A stretch of 64,000 nucleotides of DNA from contig NZ_CP125098.1 in assembly GCF_030020805.1 (NCBI RefSeq), forward strand, positions 5,417,501-5,481,500. Direction: 5' to 3'. How positions within the stretch are numbered: the stretch's first letter is position 1; every line of letters begins with the position of its first letter. The position numbers were made by a program, and so were the translations under genes. The DNA comes from Paenibacillus sp. RC67. Its GTDB lineage: Bacteria; Bacillota; Bacilli; Paenibacillales; NBRC-103111. Shown piece by piece: positions 25,116-33,990 of this stretch. A model generated the notes under the pieces. It did not search any database, had not been told where the DNA came from, and saw nothing but the letters and a program-made list of their open reading frames with translations.

Positions 25116-26231
25116 CTATTTTCCTACACTGGGTGCAATCTCTTTGTTGAATCGGTCAATCCATTCCGGTGTTTTGGCACCTACGGTTTCCAAGTCGAAC
25201 TTCACTACCTTGCTGCGGTCAAAGTCCAGCAGCTTCGCCGTTTCATCCGGCAGCTTAACATTCGTTACAGGGTTATAGTATAGCTTGCTTGCATACATCT
25301 TCTGAACTTCGTCCGACAGCAAGAATTCTACGAACAGCTTAGCTGCATTCGGGTTCTTCGTTCCTTTGATAATCGTCGCCACGTTCGGTACCAGGTTCGT
25401 GCCTTCCTTAGGTATGACAAATTTTAATTCCAATCCGGCATCCTTTTGTACTAAGCTGCGCGCCATCGTCCAGGTCGTATAAGCCGAACTCTTATTTTGC
25501 AGGTTTTGCTGCAGCTGTGCCGCACTCTTCGCAAAGGTAGGCATGTAGCCTGCGATCGTTTTCATTTTGGCAAAACCAGCATCCATATTTTTCTCGTTCC
25601 CGCCGTTGGCATAAGCCAGCATAATGAGAGTTGAGCGTCCGAAATTACTTGAAATCTCAGATATGGTTAGATTGCCTTTCATCTCAGGACGGGTCAAATC
25701 GTTCCAAGAAGTCGGAATCGGCAGGTTTTTCTCTTTTACCATCGCCTCGTTGTAGGAGATACCCATCGGAGTAAAGTTAACGGCGACCCCACTGCTGTCC
25801 TTCATCTTCAAATCTTCAGAAACCTTTTTCATGCTTGGGATGTCTTTATCGCTCAGGGTATCCCATAATCCCTCTACACGGCCCGCTTCCTGCTCTCCGC
25901 CTTCTACGATCGTTACATCCATTTGCGGAGAAGCCTTTTGCGCTTTAGCCTTTGCAACAATCTCTGTGGAAACGCCAGATACATAAGTCAGTTTCACATC
26001 AGGATACTTTTCATTAAATTTCTTAAAAATTTCATCCTTCATCAGCTGCTCAACCGTAGCTCCATTACCTGCTACGACCAACTGCTTTTCCGGGGTGAGC
26101 CCACCCTCTCCAGCTTTTCCTTCAGCAGCCGGAGCCGGCTTAGCCGCTTTATCCGTTGAGGTGCCACAGCCCGCCAGTACACTTCCAAACAGAACTACAG
26201 CGGATAATACAGAGATTGTCTTTTTCTTCAT
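25116..26231 (-). CDS. ABC transporter substrate-binding lipoprotein (polyamine/iron-type)
   Basis: Extracytoplasmic receptor of the importer. The frame is open far upstream, but the start is ATG at 26231 (MKKKTISVLSAVVLFG) with GGGAGG before it; the lipobox is VLAGC. The mature 350 residues match the spermidine/putrescine and Fe(III) binding-protein class (for example VTIVEGGEQEAGRVEGLWD and GISYNEAMVKEKNLPIPTSW). First gene of the operon, facing the IclR gene. The ligand is not certain: polyamines, iron, thiamine or aminophosphonates are all handled by this class, and the M20 enzyme downstream hints at an amide-containing compound. Confidence 0.88.
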   Translation of the reverse strand: MKKKTISVLSAVVLFGSVLAGCGTSTDKAAKPAPAAEGKAGEGGLTPEKQLVVAGNGATVEQLMKDEIFKKFNEKYPDVKLTYVSGVSTEIVAKAKAQKASPQMDVTIVEGGEQEAGRVEGLWDTLSDKDIPSMKKVSEDLKMKDSSGVAVNFTPMGISYNEAMVKEKNLPIPTSWNDLTRPEMKGNLTISEISSNFGRSTLIMLAYANGGNEKNMDAGFAKMKTIAGYMPTFAKSAAQLQQNLQNKSSAYTTWTMARSLVQKDAGLELKFVIPKEGTNLVPNVATIIKGTKNPNAAKLFVEFLLSDEVQKMYASKLYYNPVTNVKLPDETAKLLDFDRSKVVKFDLETVGAKTPEWIDRFNKEIAPSVGK

Positions 26232-26360
26232 TGATGTTGATCCTCCCTTATAATAGCTGTTTATATGGTATAGGAATTTACTGGAGCAGCAGCACGAACG
26301 ATCAGCCTTTGCAGCAAACGCCTTCCAATACATTGGATAAAAAAATCCCTCGAACCACTT

Positions 26361-26397
26361 GTTCACTATATGTGAACGTTGTATACTATATGTGAAC
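26361..26397. promoter_or_regulatory. Two-site IclR operator candidate
   Basis: GTTCACTATATGTGAAC (26361-26377) is a perfect inverted repeat with a 5-bp centre. The 13-mer ACTATATGTGAAC recurs at 26385-26397, exactly 20 bp away, placing both on the same DNA face. It lies between the divergent iclR and importer genes, just downstream of the importer promoter. Confidence 0.7.
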
Positions 26398-26406
26398 CAT
26401 AAATAA

Positions 26407-26435
26407 ATTCTAGCATGATTTAAAATTTTGCGCAA
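26407..26435 (-). promoter_or_regulatory. Candidate promoter of the importer operon
   Basis: TTGCGC (plus 26430-26435), 17-bp spacer, TAGAAT (26407-26412) on the minus strand. Transcription would begin at the edge of the IclR operator candidate, a position suited to repression. Confidence 0.5.
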
Positions 26436-26526
26436 TTGTAAATATTCAATTTTTAGACTAGGAAAAATGTAACGATTGTGATAAAATACCAATATTTTCG
26501 TACTTGTCTAAGGGAGAAGGAATTCT

Positions 26527-27288
26527 ATGGAAACGTATTTATCTTCCGTCAAAAATAGCTGCCATCTGCTGAAGCTGTTTCTCGACTCACCTAAAGAGCT
26601 GGGCGTTACAGATCTCAGCAAACGGCTAGGCTTATCCAAGGGCGCCGTCCACAAGCTTCTCATCACTTTGGAAAGTGAAGGATTGATCCGCCAAAATCCA
26701 GCGAACAAGCAGTACGCACTAGGCTACACGCTGCTCGAGCTCGGCAACAAAGTGCTCAAGGACCATAACATGGTTGAATTTGCGCGTCCGCATATGCATC
26801 GTCTAGCGTCTACTACCAAGGAATTGGTGTGTCTGTGTGTCATTGACGGTACGGACGCCATTTATGTAGATAAAATTGATTCGCAATATCCGATCCGTTT
26901 CGATATTGAAGTGTACCGCCGCTTTCCGCTATACGCAACTTCCGCTTCGCGGTCCATTCTCGCTTATCAAACCGAATCCTTCATTGACGGCGTCTTAAGC
27001 GAAGAGCTGCGTACGTTTACTCAGCATTCCTTGAAAAATCCTGCAGATGTCAAAGACCGCTTGGCTCAGATTCGCGAGAAAGGCTATGAAATGAGCTCTA
27101 ATCTTCGTAACGTCGGGGTTACCGGGATCGCAGCCCCTATCTTTGATGCAGCCGGTCAAGTCATTGCATCGATAAGCACGATAGGCCCTACTGACCGCAT
27201 GGTCCCTGCTAAGGAAGAATGGATTGCTGCTGTACTGGACACAACACATTCGATCTCATTAGGTCTTGGCTTCAAGGGCAGCCACTAA
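26527..27288 (+). CDS. IclR-family transcriptional regulator
   Basis: Regulator of 253 residues divergent from the ABC importer. The winged helix-turn-helix is at residues 20-45 (LGVTDLSKRLGLSKGAVHKL). The IclR effector domain follows, with VCLCVIDGTDAIYVDKIDSQ and the ligand-pocket stretch NVGVTGIAAPIFDAAGQVIA. GGGAGAAGGAA precedes the ATG. Its position suggests control of the importer and perhaps of itself through the repeated GTGAAC sites at 26361-26397. Effector unknown. Confidence 0.93.
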   Translation: METYLSSVKNSCHLLKLFLDSPKELGVTDLSKRLGLSKGAVHKLLITLESEGLIRQNPANKQYALGYTLLELGNKVLKDHNMVEFARPHMHRLASTTKELVCLCVIDGTDAIYVDKIDSQYPIRFDIEVYRRFPLYATSASRSILAYQTESFIDGVLSEELRTFTQHSLKNPADVKDRLAQIREKGYEMSSNLRNVGVTGIAAPIFDAAGQVIASISTIGPTDRMVPAKEEWIAAVLDTTHSISLGLGFKGSH

Positions 27289-27323
27289 ATGTTGACGTAG
27301 TAGTATCATTTTTTCTCTATAAT

Positions 27324-27370
27324 CATGAAATGACATTCGAATCGGAATCGATCGAATGTCATTTTAGTTT
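27324..27370. terminator. Bidirectional terminator between iclR and secreted-protein gene
   Basis: AAATGACATTCGA (27328-27340) pairs with TCGAATGTCATTT (27352-27364), with TTAGTTT after it on plus and an A/T-rich tract on minus. Confidence 0.75.
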
Positions 27371-27373
27371 AAT

Positions 27374-29173
27374 CTATTGCTTCAAGGAGGCTACAAGACG
27401 CTTAGCCTCTCCTGTAGGAGTCGTTATAGTTTCATAAACGTTAACCGTGAGAGGATATTCCTGCTCATCCGTTTTCAAGTTGTCGAATTGGATGAACTGC
27501 GTTCCACTGACAAGCCGATTGACACCAGTAAAGCTTAATGTTTTAACCGACAACAGTCTTCCTGTAGGATCGATTAGTTCGAAAGACATTTTAGAGAAGT
27601 TCTGATCGACAATGACCTGCTCCTGGCGTTCGATATCCAGATCCAGCTTTAACTTATAGGAATAGGTAGTCGGACTAGGTGCTGCAGCTGACGACAAATT
27701 GGCTCTTGCGGATAGCTGCCATTGATTCAATTTGACCTTGAACGGGTAGAACATCAACATGTCTTCGTTAAGCGAATTCGCTTGTAAGGCCAACCGATAT
27801 GCTCCTATCGTCGTTGAAACCGGTGCTGCCGTTTTTGTATCTACGATTTTCAGAACGAAGTTTTTATCCTTTAGCTCTGAAGGCATGATATACGAATAGC
27901 TGATAACATACGACGTGTTCGGCATAATCTCTTGAGTTGTTGCGCTTTGACGGTTGCCTGAGTAAGTTAATCCACTCTCGGTCATTAATTTGGTTTGAAA
28001 TACCGGAATAGGCAATGGCTGCTCTCCATGATTGGTTAGCTTATACTTTCCAATAACCGTCTGGTATCCCTCCCCCTCATTCTCATGCATATGGAGCTCA
28101 ACAAGGGACACATCCATATTGGGATCGATCGCATCCGTATTCGAATCGAACTTGAACGGAGTATTGTATTCGTATGGAGCTCCTTCAACAGAGATATCGG
28201 ATTGCCCGTTGGTAGGCAAAGCGATATTCAGTCTGCCAATGGAAAAAGGCGTTACAATTGGACTTCCCTTTGCATCGAGCTGTTTGAACGTCTCGTTGGT
28301 AACAAGGTTCAAACTACTGATAATCGTATTTTTATCGGTTGGAATTGCATAATGAATATATCTCTGTTCTTGGGGGTCGAGCGAGATAGCTCCTTGCTCC
28401 ACCCTTTTTCCTGCAAAAATCGAAGCATCCGTTCCAGAAATGTTAACCGCTCTTCCGTCCATATTAAACTCAGGCAGTGTTTCTTTCTTAGCCGACCGGT
28501 TCTGTACCAACAGCTTAACGGAAGTTATAGTTCCTTGTTGTGAATTCTCTTTGCTAATCGCTACCGGAGTGTAGAACACTGGGGAGTCGATATTAGGAAT
28601 TTGGAAGGACTCTCCCCATGTTTTTAAGTAAGCCGGCTGACTCAAGGAGGATAATGGCCCATCCCAGCTTTGCCCTGCTACCGGAACAGCTAGCACTTCG
28701 GTTTCCGTTCTAGGAAAAGAATACCAATCGACGGATAACCAGACGAGCTCGGACAAGCTTACTGGATCCTTCCGGTCTACCGTCACGATGTAGCTTAATT
28801 CCTCTGTTGTGTTTGGACGTATCGCATGAGCGTTTAGCACGCTAGCTTGAAGCGTATATTCGTCGCCTTCCGTCGTTCTCACCCTTAAATCCAAGTCAGG
28901 AATTTTCACCACTTTACCGGCGCTGCTTTTCATTCTAACAACGGCGGCAATCTTTACTCCATCTGAAGAAGACTCGTTCAGCAAGCTTTTAATTTCTACA
29001 TTCAAGTTATCCGATAACTTATAGGTTGGCGAGGTAAGCACGTTCACAGCCGCGGTCGAAGCAGTCTCTATAGGTACGGAGGCTCCTGTGTCGGCCCAAG
29101 CTGCTTGTGCTGAAGCCATTAGGCATAAACTCATTATGATCGATAAGGACGCTTTTTTTCTGTTCTTTCTCAT
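27374..29173 (-). CDS. Secreted beta-rich protein A, paired with ABC-2 efflux cassette
   Basis: Unknown family. True start is ATG at 29173 (MRKNRKKASLSIIM), after GGAGG and overlapping the permease stop by 4 bp; an in-frame ATG at 29224 would hide the signal peptide. The signal peptide ends near AQAAWA. The 570-residue mature protein seems to be four tandem beta-sandwich-like units, each with a Pro-containing strand and an NTSYVISYSYIMP-type ending. It is a clear collinear paralogue of the protein at 44634: compare YETITTPTGEAKRLVASL with YETIDTPAGQARKLVAQL, and ENEGEGYQTV with ENEGMGYQTG. It is the last gene of the TetR-HlyD-permease operon, so a role with that exporter is inferred. No cell-wall anchor is visible. 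Confidence 0.8.
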   Translation of the reverse strand: MRKNRKKASLSIIMSLCLMASAQAAWADTGASVPIETASTAAVNVLTSPTYKLSDNLNVEIKSLLNESSSDGVKIAAVVRMKSSAGKVVKIPDLDLRVRTTEGDEYTLQASVLNAHAIRPNTTEELSYIVTVDRKDPVSLSELVWLSVDWYSFPRTETEVLAVPVAGQSWDGPLSSLSQPAYLKTWGESFQIPNIDSPVFYTPVAISKENSQQGTITSVKLLVQNRSAKKETLPEFNMDGRAVNISGTDASIFAGKRVEQGAISLDPQEQRYIHYAIPTDKNTIISSLNLVTNETFKQLDAKGSPIVTPFSIGRLNIALPTNGQSDISVEGAPYEYNTPFKFDSNTDAIDPNMDVSLVELHMHENEGEGYQTVIGKYKLTNHGEQPLPIPVFQTKLMTESGLTYSGNRQSATTQEIMPNTSYVISYSYIMPSELKDKNFVLKIVDTKTAAPVSTTIGAYRLALQANSLNEDMLMFYPFKVKLNQWQLSARANLSSAAAPSPTTYSYKLKLDLDIERQEQVIVDQNFSKMSFELIDPTGRLLSVKTLSFTGVNRLVSGTQFIQFDNLKTDEQEYPLTVNVYETITTPTGEAKRLVASLKQ

Positions 29174-30324
29174 GCTGCAATTTCCTCCAATCTTGTATTC
29201 ACTCTCAACTTCCGATATTCCCATATCATCATCAATCCGATGCCTAAGGACAACACACCGATCATTACAATAAAAACGCCAAGTTCAGCCGAAAAATATT
29301 TGAGACTCCCGCCACGATAGCCTATTCCCCTAATAAACTTGAACAGCCAGGTCAGAGGCAGCATATGGCTAATCACTTGGATCGGATACGGGAATACAAT
29401 CGGTGCTACCTGTACCCCTGACAGCATGAAAGATGGATAAACAATGGCGTATGTACGTAGCGCAACCTTGGAAGGATCGGCAGCCGACCATCCGACCAGC
29501 ATGCCCATCCAGGATACGGTCAACGTATAAAGCAGCAGAGGAATAAGAAACTCCAGTGCACTTCCCGCAAACCGAAGCCCTCCGACCTGCTTCAACAGCC
29601 CAATAGCAAGAAATAAACTAATGCAGGAAATGACGGCGTACGGTACGATTCTCAGCCATAAGCCGATCGGATGGTCCAGCTCCTGCTGCAGCTTACCTTC
29701 GATTCTTAATCGTGGAACGATAGATGCCGAAGCAATGGCGGTGACACCTAATGCAACTACATTAACGAATCCGATAACCATGAAGCCAATAAAGTCAGAG
29801 GTTGGGTTATACAGCAGTCTTTGCTGCATGGACAAAGGTGCGGCAATTCCTGCAGCAGCCTCGTCACTCAGCCCCAACACCTTCAATTTGCCAACGGATA
29901 AGGTCAAGTTCTCGATGGTTATCAGCTCTTGTATTCCGTTACGAATATTCCCTACAGCAGAAGGCATTGAGTTATCTATTAGTACCCCAATATTTACCTG
30001 CTTGCCTTGGTATCTTAACTGTTCCATGCCACGAGGCAAGTAGATTACCGCCATATACTTTTCATTTGCTAATAAGGTGTCTGGCTGCATAGCCTGGTGA
30101 AACACATCCGTAACCTGCAAGTACTGGGAGGCGTTTACCTTCTCCGTAAACTGCCGGCTGTAGATGCTGTTGTCTTCATCTACAACCGCTATTGGAGCTT
30201 CATTGATTTGGCTGCTCTGAAACATGTACCCGAATAATGCAGCTACAATTAGCGGAGCAATCAGTATGGCAGGAACAAACTTGCCCGTTAGGGCAATTCG
30301 CCATTCATCGAGCTGGGATCTCAT
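29170..30324 (-). CDS. ABC-2 type efflux permease (YhhJ/YbhS-like)
   Basis: Membrane protein of about 384 residues. A first membrane segment (PAILIAPLIVAALFGYMF) is followed by a large extracytoplasmic domain (IAVVDEDNSIYSRQF, then RNGIQELITIENL) and five C-terminal segments, the arrangement of ABC-2 drug-export permeases. GTG at 30330 is in frame, but GGAGGTGC is better spaced for ATG 30324. It overlaps the HlyD gene by 20 bp. Such permeases need an ATPase, yet none is encoded in this operon, so it must borrow one or work differently. Confidence 0.85.
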   Translation of the reverse strand: MRSQLDEWRIALTGKFVPAILIAPLIVAALFGYMFQSSQINEAPIAVVDEDNSIYSRQFTEKVNASQYLQVTDVFHQAMQPDTLLANEKYMAVIYLPRGMEQLRYQGKQVNIGVLIDNSMPSAVGNIRNGIQELITIENLTLSVGKLKVLGLSDEAAAGIAAPLSMQQRLLYNPTSDFIGFMVIGFVNVVALGVTAIASASIVPRLRIEGKLQQELDHPIGLWLRIVPYAVISCISLFLAIGLLKQVGGLRFAGSALEFLIPLLLYTLTVSWMGMLVGWSAADPSKVALRTYAIVYPSFMLSGVQVAPIVFPYPIQVISHMLPLTWLFKFIRGIGYRGGSLKYFSAELGVFIVMIGVLSLGIGLMMIWEYRKLRVNTRLEEIAA

Positions 30325-31516
30325 CGACACGCACCTCCGCAGTCATGCCCGGCAGCAGCTTATCCGTCCGGTCGACGTATATCCGAACCTGGAATGTATT
30401 GAGATCAGCTGTCCCTTTTTCGCGGCTCATTCTAAGACTTGCAAATTGCGGTGCTGCAGTAACGAACTGTATACGTCCCTGCACTTGATCCGGTATTGCA
30501 GCAAAATGTACAGGAACCGCCATCTCAGGCTTCAGTTTGCCTACTTGTTGTTCATCGACATACAAGTCAAAATATAGCTTCTCTGTTTCCACTATAATGA
30601 CTGGCGTACCGGAGCCAACGTTCTCCCCAGCCTTCGGAACGATTTTGACGACCTTCCCGTCCACCGGTGATTTCAATGTCATCCGTTCCTTTTGGATTTG
30701 AAGGGATTGAAGCAATATTTTTTGCTGCTCCAGCTGCTTGCCTAAAGCATCCAGCCCTATACGCTGGTTATTGATATCCTCTTGCCCCAGCTGGTTTTGC
30801 TCCAATACGGCCTGCGCTTTATCCGTTAACAAGGATGCTTGCTGCTTCTCCTGAGATGTCGCACCGTTTACCATCTTGCTTAATGCAGCATTTTGCTGGT
30901 CTCGTGCATTCTGAAGTGTAGTGAGCTGACTGCGTGCATTTTCCAGAGCATCCCTGTGATCCTTGTAGGAGTATGGATTATTATCATAAGTTTCTTCCAT
31001 ATTTAACAATTGATTGTATAGCTTCAATGCGTGAGTATAAGACTCGTCAGCTGCGGCTACCGCCAGCTTTTGTCTTTCGATATCTTCCGACCGAGCTCCC
31101 TCATGTACCTGCTCTTGCGAGGTTTGTGCTTGTGATACACCGATTTGAGCTTGCTTCAAAGCATTACTCAATTTTTGCTGGGCTACCTCAAGACCATCCT
31201 CTGTCTGCTTCAGCTTTAGACTTGTCACATCGATATCCGCCTGAGCTTTTTGCAGCTGCAGATCAATATCCGTTGGATCTAGAGTTAGTAGAACGGTTCC
31301 TTTAGTTACCTTCTGCTCTTCCTGTACCGGAAGCTTTATAATCTTCCCGCCAACACCTTGAAATGATACATTCACCTGCTCCGCAGTCACAATACTCGCC
31401 TTCTTACTGGCCGCAAGCGTCACTGCGTCTTTCCCTTCAGCAGCTAACATATACCCCCCGCTACCCAAAGCTATTGCCAATGCCACCACTGCAATTACTG
31501 CCGTATTCCGCTTCAT
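30305..31516 (-). CDS. HlyD/AcrA-like adaptor (membrane fusion protein)
   Basis: Adaptor of 403 residues from ATG 31516 (MKRNTAVIAVVALAIALG), preceded by GGGAGGAGA; an ATG at 31537 is less suitable. One N-terminal membrane anchor, then a lipoyl half-motif (VGGKIIKLPVQEEQKVTKG), a long alpha-helical hairpin rich in Gln/Ala/Leu (about residues 75-250), the second lipoyl half (LKSPVDGKVVKIVPKAGENV) and a beta-barrel end. In diderms such proteins bridge to an outer channel; here, in a likely monoderm, it probably guides substrate through the wall. First effector gene after tetR. Confidence 0.88.
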   Translation of the reverse strand: MKRNTAVIAVVALAIALGSGGYMLAAEGKDAVTLAASKKASIVTAEQVNVSFQGVGGKIIKLPVQEEQKVTKGTVLLTLDPTDIDLQLQKAQADIDVTSLKLKQTEDGLEVAQQKLSNALKQAQIGVSQAQTSQEQVHEGARSEDIERQKLAVAAADESYTHALKLYNQLLNMEETYDNNPYSYKDHRDALENARSQLTTLQNARDQQNAALSKMVNGATSQEKQQASLLTDKAQAVLEQNQLGQEDINNQRIGLDALGKQLEQQKILLQSLQIQKERMTLKSPVDGKVVKIVPKAGENVGSGTPVIIVETEKLYFDLYVDEQQVGKLKPEMAVPVHFAAIPDQVQGRIQFVTAAPQFASLRMSREKGTADLNTFQVRIYVDRTDKLLPGMTAEVRVDEIPAR

Positions 31517-31562
31517 CTCTCTGTTCTCCTCCCACATGGTGCATTCTCTCTAGGACGAACTG

Positions 31563-32162
31563 TTACTCCTTACACTGCAGTCCGTTAAAAATAAACTTCG
31601 TCGTATAAGCGACTACTGTTTCCAAGCTTTCTTCCTTACCTTGCGCCGAATCGGATTCAAATACCGGCTCCAGAAACGGACTGACTCTTGAGAAAATCAA
31701 CGTTCCGAATACAAAGTGCATGGTATGCTTCAACGATTCATAATCGAATCGACCCATTTCGCGGCCAGCCTCTAGAATATGTCTCAGCTGCATCCATATG
31801 GAGAAGACGATAGATTGTATCTTCTCCAGCCGCGGGCTTTGCATCATGACTTCCTGCTGGAGCATGTTAATAAGCTCCGGCTCCGCGATACGAAACTGTA
31901 CAAAATCCCGAATAAAGCTTCGCAAATCAGCTTCAGGATCCTTCAAATCATAGGTCGTTTGCGCAAATTGCGGAGTTAAAGCTTCGAATAACGCATAGTA
32001 CACATTCTCTTTGCCTCCGCAATGATAGGACACCAGCGCAAGCGCTACTCCCGCTTCGTCGCATATTTGACGGACTGTTGTGCCTTCGAAGCCTTTGCGT
32101 GCAAACAAATGCTTGGCGGCTTCCAAAATTTTAGTTTTGACGGCTTTCTGGTCTTGTTTCAT
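31563..32162 (-). CDS. TetR-family regulator of the ABC-2 efflux cassette
   Basis: DNA-binding repressor of 199 residues. The HTH reads FEGTTVRQICDEAGVALALV within residues 25-50, preceded by ILEAAKHLFARKG. Start at ATG 32162 is fixed by AGGAGGAA; the open frame extends 18 codons further without a ribosome site. It is the first gene of the operon with HlyD, permease and secreted protein, and probably represses that operon from the TTGAACAA repeat array just upstream (32274-32316). Confidence 0.92.
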   Translation of the reverse strand: MKQDQKAVKTKILEAAKHLFARKGFEGTTVRQICDEAGVALALVSYHCGGKENVYYALFEALTPQFAQTTYDLKDPEADLRSFIRDFVQFRIAEPELINMLQQEVMMQSPRLEKIQSIVFSIWMQLRHILEAGREMGRFDYESLKHTMHFVFGTLIFSRVSPFLEPVFESDSAQGKEESLETVVAYTTKFIFNGLQCKE

Positions 32163-32273
32163 GAGATTCCTCCTTATAGCTGCATTGTTGCTGCTATTCT
32201 TCAATGTGCAATGCATTTTGCTATTAAGCTATGTATACATGTTCCATCCTTTGATAATATAAGCAGAATCATG

Positions 32274-32316
32274 TTGAACAACTGTTTTGAACAATCGTTT
32301 TGAACAACCGTTCAAA
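32274..32316. promoter_or_regulatory. TetR operator candidate: 13-bp direct repeats plus palindrome
   Basis: TTGAACAA occurs at 32274, 32287 and 32300, a perfect 13-bp period. The last copy belongs to the inverted repeat TTTGAAC-AACC-GTTCAAA (32299-32316). The array lies 112-154 bp upstream of the tetR start. Confidence 0.6.
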
Positions 32317-32384
32317 TTAGCTATAAATGGATAATACCTCCGCTCCACTGGTTTGTCAATAGGGCTAATAAGAAGAATCCAATG

Positions 32385-32428
32385 AAAAAAAAGACTGTCA
32401 CTCCAGAATTCGATCCGGAAGGACAGCC
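32385..32428 (-). terminator. Weak terminator-like hairpin with T8 tract
   Basis: CTGTC (32395-32399) pairs with GACAG (32422-32426), with further imperfect CTCC/GGA pairing. The minus strand then runs into eight T residues. It may back up the pdh terminator at 32511-32556 and insulate tetR. Confidence 0.45.
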
Positions 32429-32510
32429 TCATATCTTTTATTAAAATCCATTCTCTATCTGTTCTCATGATAAATGTTGGGTTCGAAAACTACTCGCCTC
32501 TTGCAGACAA

Positions 32511-32556
32511 AGCAAAAAGCTTGGTGCTGCAAAACGCTGCAGCGCCAAGCTTGGAG
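32511..32556 (-). terminator. Rho-independent terminator of the pdh operon
   Basis: AAGCTTGGTGCTGCA (32517-32531) pairs with TGCAGCGCCAAGCTT (32538-32552) with one wobble; TTTGCTTTG follows on the minus strand. It starts 8 bp after the pdhD stop codon. Confidence 0.85.
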
Positions 32557-32563
32557 TTACGTA

Positions 32564-33985
32564 TTATTTACTGCTTCCAAGAATGTGAATCGGATGGCCT
32601 ATAGCCACTTCAGCCGCTTCCATCGTGATTTCGCCCAGAGTCGGATGAGCATGAATCGTCAATGCGATATCCTCAACTGTTGCTCCCATCTCGATAGCAA
32701 GACCCATCTCAGCAATCAGGTTGGATGCTTCCGCACCAACGATTTGTGCGCCCAAGAGAAGACCGGAGTCTTTGTCGCTTACCAGCTTCACGAAACCTTC
32801 CTTCAGGTTCATAGATTGAGCACGACCATTAGCTCCGTAAGGGAATTTGCCAACAGCAACGTTGATTCCCTTAGCTTTTGCTTCCGTTTCATTCAAGCCT
32901 ACGCTTGCGATTTCCGGATCGGAGAACACAACGGCAGGAATGCATTTGTAATCTACAGCACTAGGCAATCCAGCGATCGCTTCAGCTGCTACTTTACCTT
33001 CGTAAGAAGCTTTGTGCGCCAAAGCAAGACCTGGAACAATATCACCGATGGCATAGATGTGCGGTACATTCGTTTGGCATTGCTCGTTAACTTGGATCAA
33101 ACCGCGCTCGCCAACTTCTATACCTGCAAGCTCCAAGGAAAGATCACCATCGGTGTTAGGACGACGTCCAACCGTAACAAGCACGTATTGTGCCGTTACT
33201 TTCTTCTCTTCGCCCTTCACTGTGAAGGTAACTGTAACGTCTTTATCGGTTTGCTCGCAGCCTTGAGCCATAGCTTCTGTGAATACTTCCACGTTCAGCT
33301 TTTTCAAGTTGCGCGCTACCAGCTGCGACATTTCTTTCTCGAAACCAGGAAGTACGGCATCAGAGCCTTCCAATACCGTTACTTTAGTTCCGAATTTCGC
33401 GTAGGTTTGACCCAACTCGATACCGATGTAGCCGCCGCCGATAACAACCAGGCTTTCCGGAATTTCCGGAAGTTCTAGCGCTTCGGTGGACGACATGATG
33501 CGGCCGCCGTAAGGGAATGCTTTAAGCTCAATCGGACGGGAACCTGTCGCGATTATGCAATGATTGAAACGGTAACGAGCCGTTTCATTATCGTTAAATA
33601 CGCGAGCTTCATGCTCATTGATGAACAGTGCTTCGCCGTTAAAAATTTGAATCTTGTTGCCTTTCAGCAGTTGAGTAACACCGCCAGTTTGTTTCTTGAT
33701 AATCCCAGCTTTCCATTCTTGGACTTTAGTAAAATCCACTTTTACATTCTCAGCCGTAATTCCGATTTCGGAGCTATGGCTTGCTGCTTCATAATGATGA
33801 GCAGCCGAGATCAGCGCTTTGGAAGGGATACATCCGCGGTTCAAGCATACGCCGCCCAGTTCGGATTTATCCACGATCAATACGCTTTTGCCCAATTGGG
33901 AAGCACGGATGGCGGCCACATAACCACCAGGACCTGCACCCACAACTAGAACGTCTATCTCAACGGAAGCGTCTCCTACTACCAT
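32564..33985 (-). CDS. pdhD: Dihydrolipoyl dehydrogenase, E3 of pyruvate dehydrogenase
   Basis: Flavoprotein that reoxidises dihydrolipoamide on E2 with NAD+. At 473 residues it is full length. FAD-binding VVGAGPGGYVAAIRASQLG (residues 15-33), redox disulfide GGVCLNRGCIPSKAL, NAD-binding VVIGGGYIGIELG and the C-terminal catalytic His-Glu in HAHPTLGE are all present. GGAGGTG lies before the start and only 5 bp separate it from pdhC. Last gene of the operon, followed directly by a terminator. Confidence 0.96.
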   Translation of the reverse strand: MVVGDASVEIDVLVVGAGPGGYVAAIRASQLGKSVLIVDKSELGGVCLNRGCIPSKALISAAHHYEAASHSSEIGITAENVKVDFTKVQEWKAGIIKKQTGGVTQLLKGNKIQIFNGEALFINEHEARVFNDNETARYRFNHCIIATGSRPIELKAFPYGGRIMSSTEALELPEIPESLVVIGGGYIGIELGQTYAKFGTKVTVLEGSDAVLPGFEKEMSQLVARNLKKLNVEVFTEAMAQGCEQTDKDVTVTFTVKGEEKKVTAQYVLVTVGRRPNTDGDLSLELAGIEVGERGLIQVNEQCQTNVPHIYAIGDIVPGLALAHKASYEGKVAAEAIAGLPSAVDYKCIPAVVFSDPEIASVGLNETEAKAKGINVAVGKFPYGANGRAQSMNLKEGFVKLVSDKDSGLLLGAQIVGAEASNLIAEMGLAIEMGATVEDIALTIHAHPTLGEITMEAAEVAIGHPIHILGSSK

Positions 33986-33990
33986 TTGTA

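Noticed and set aside
25116..26492. Long form of the importer binding protein starting at 26492
   Set aside because: It would place 87 residues before the signal peptide and run across the promoter and operator; the start at 26231 has the ribosome site.
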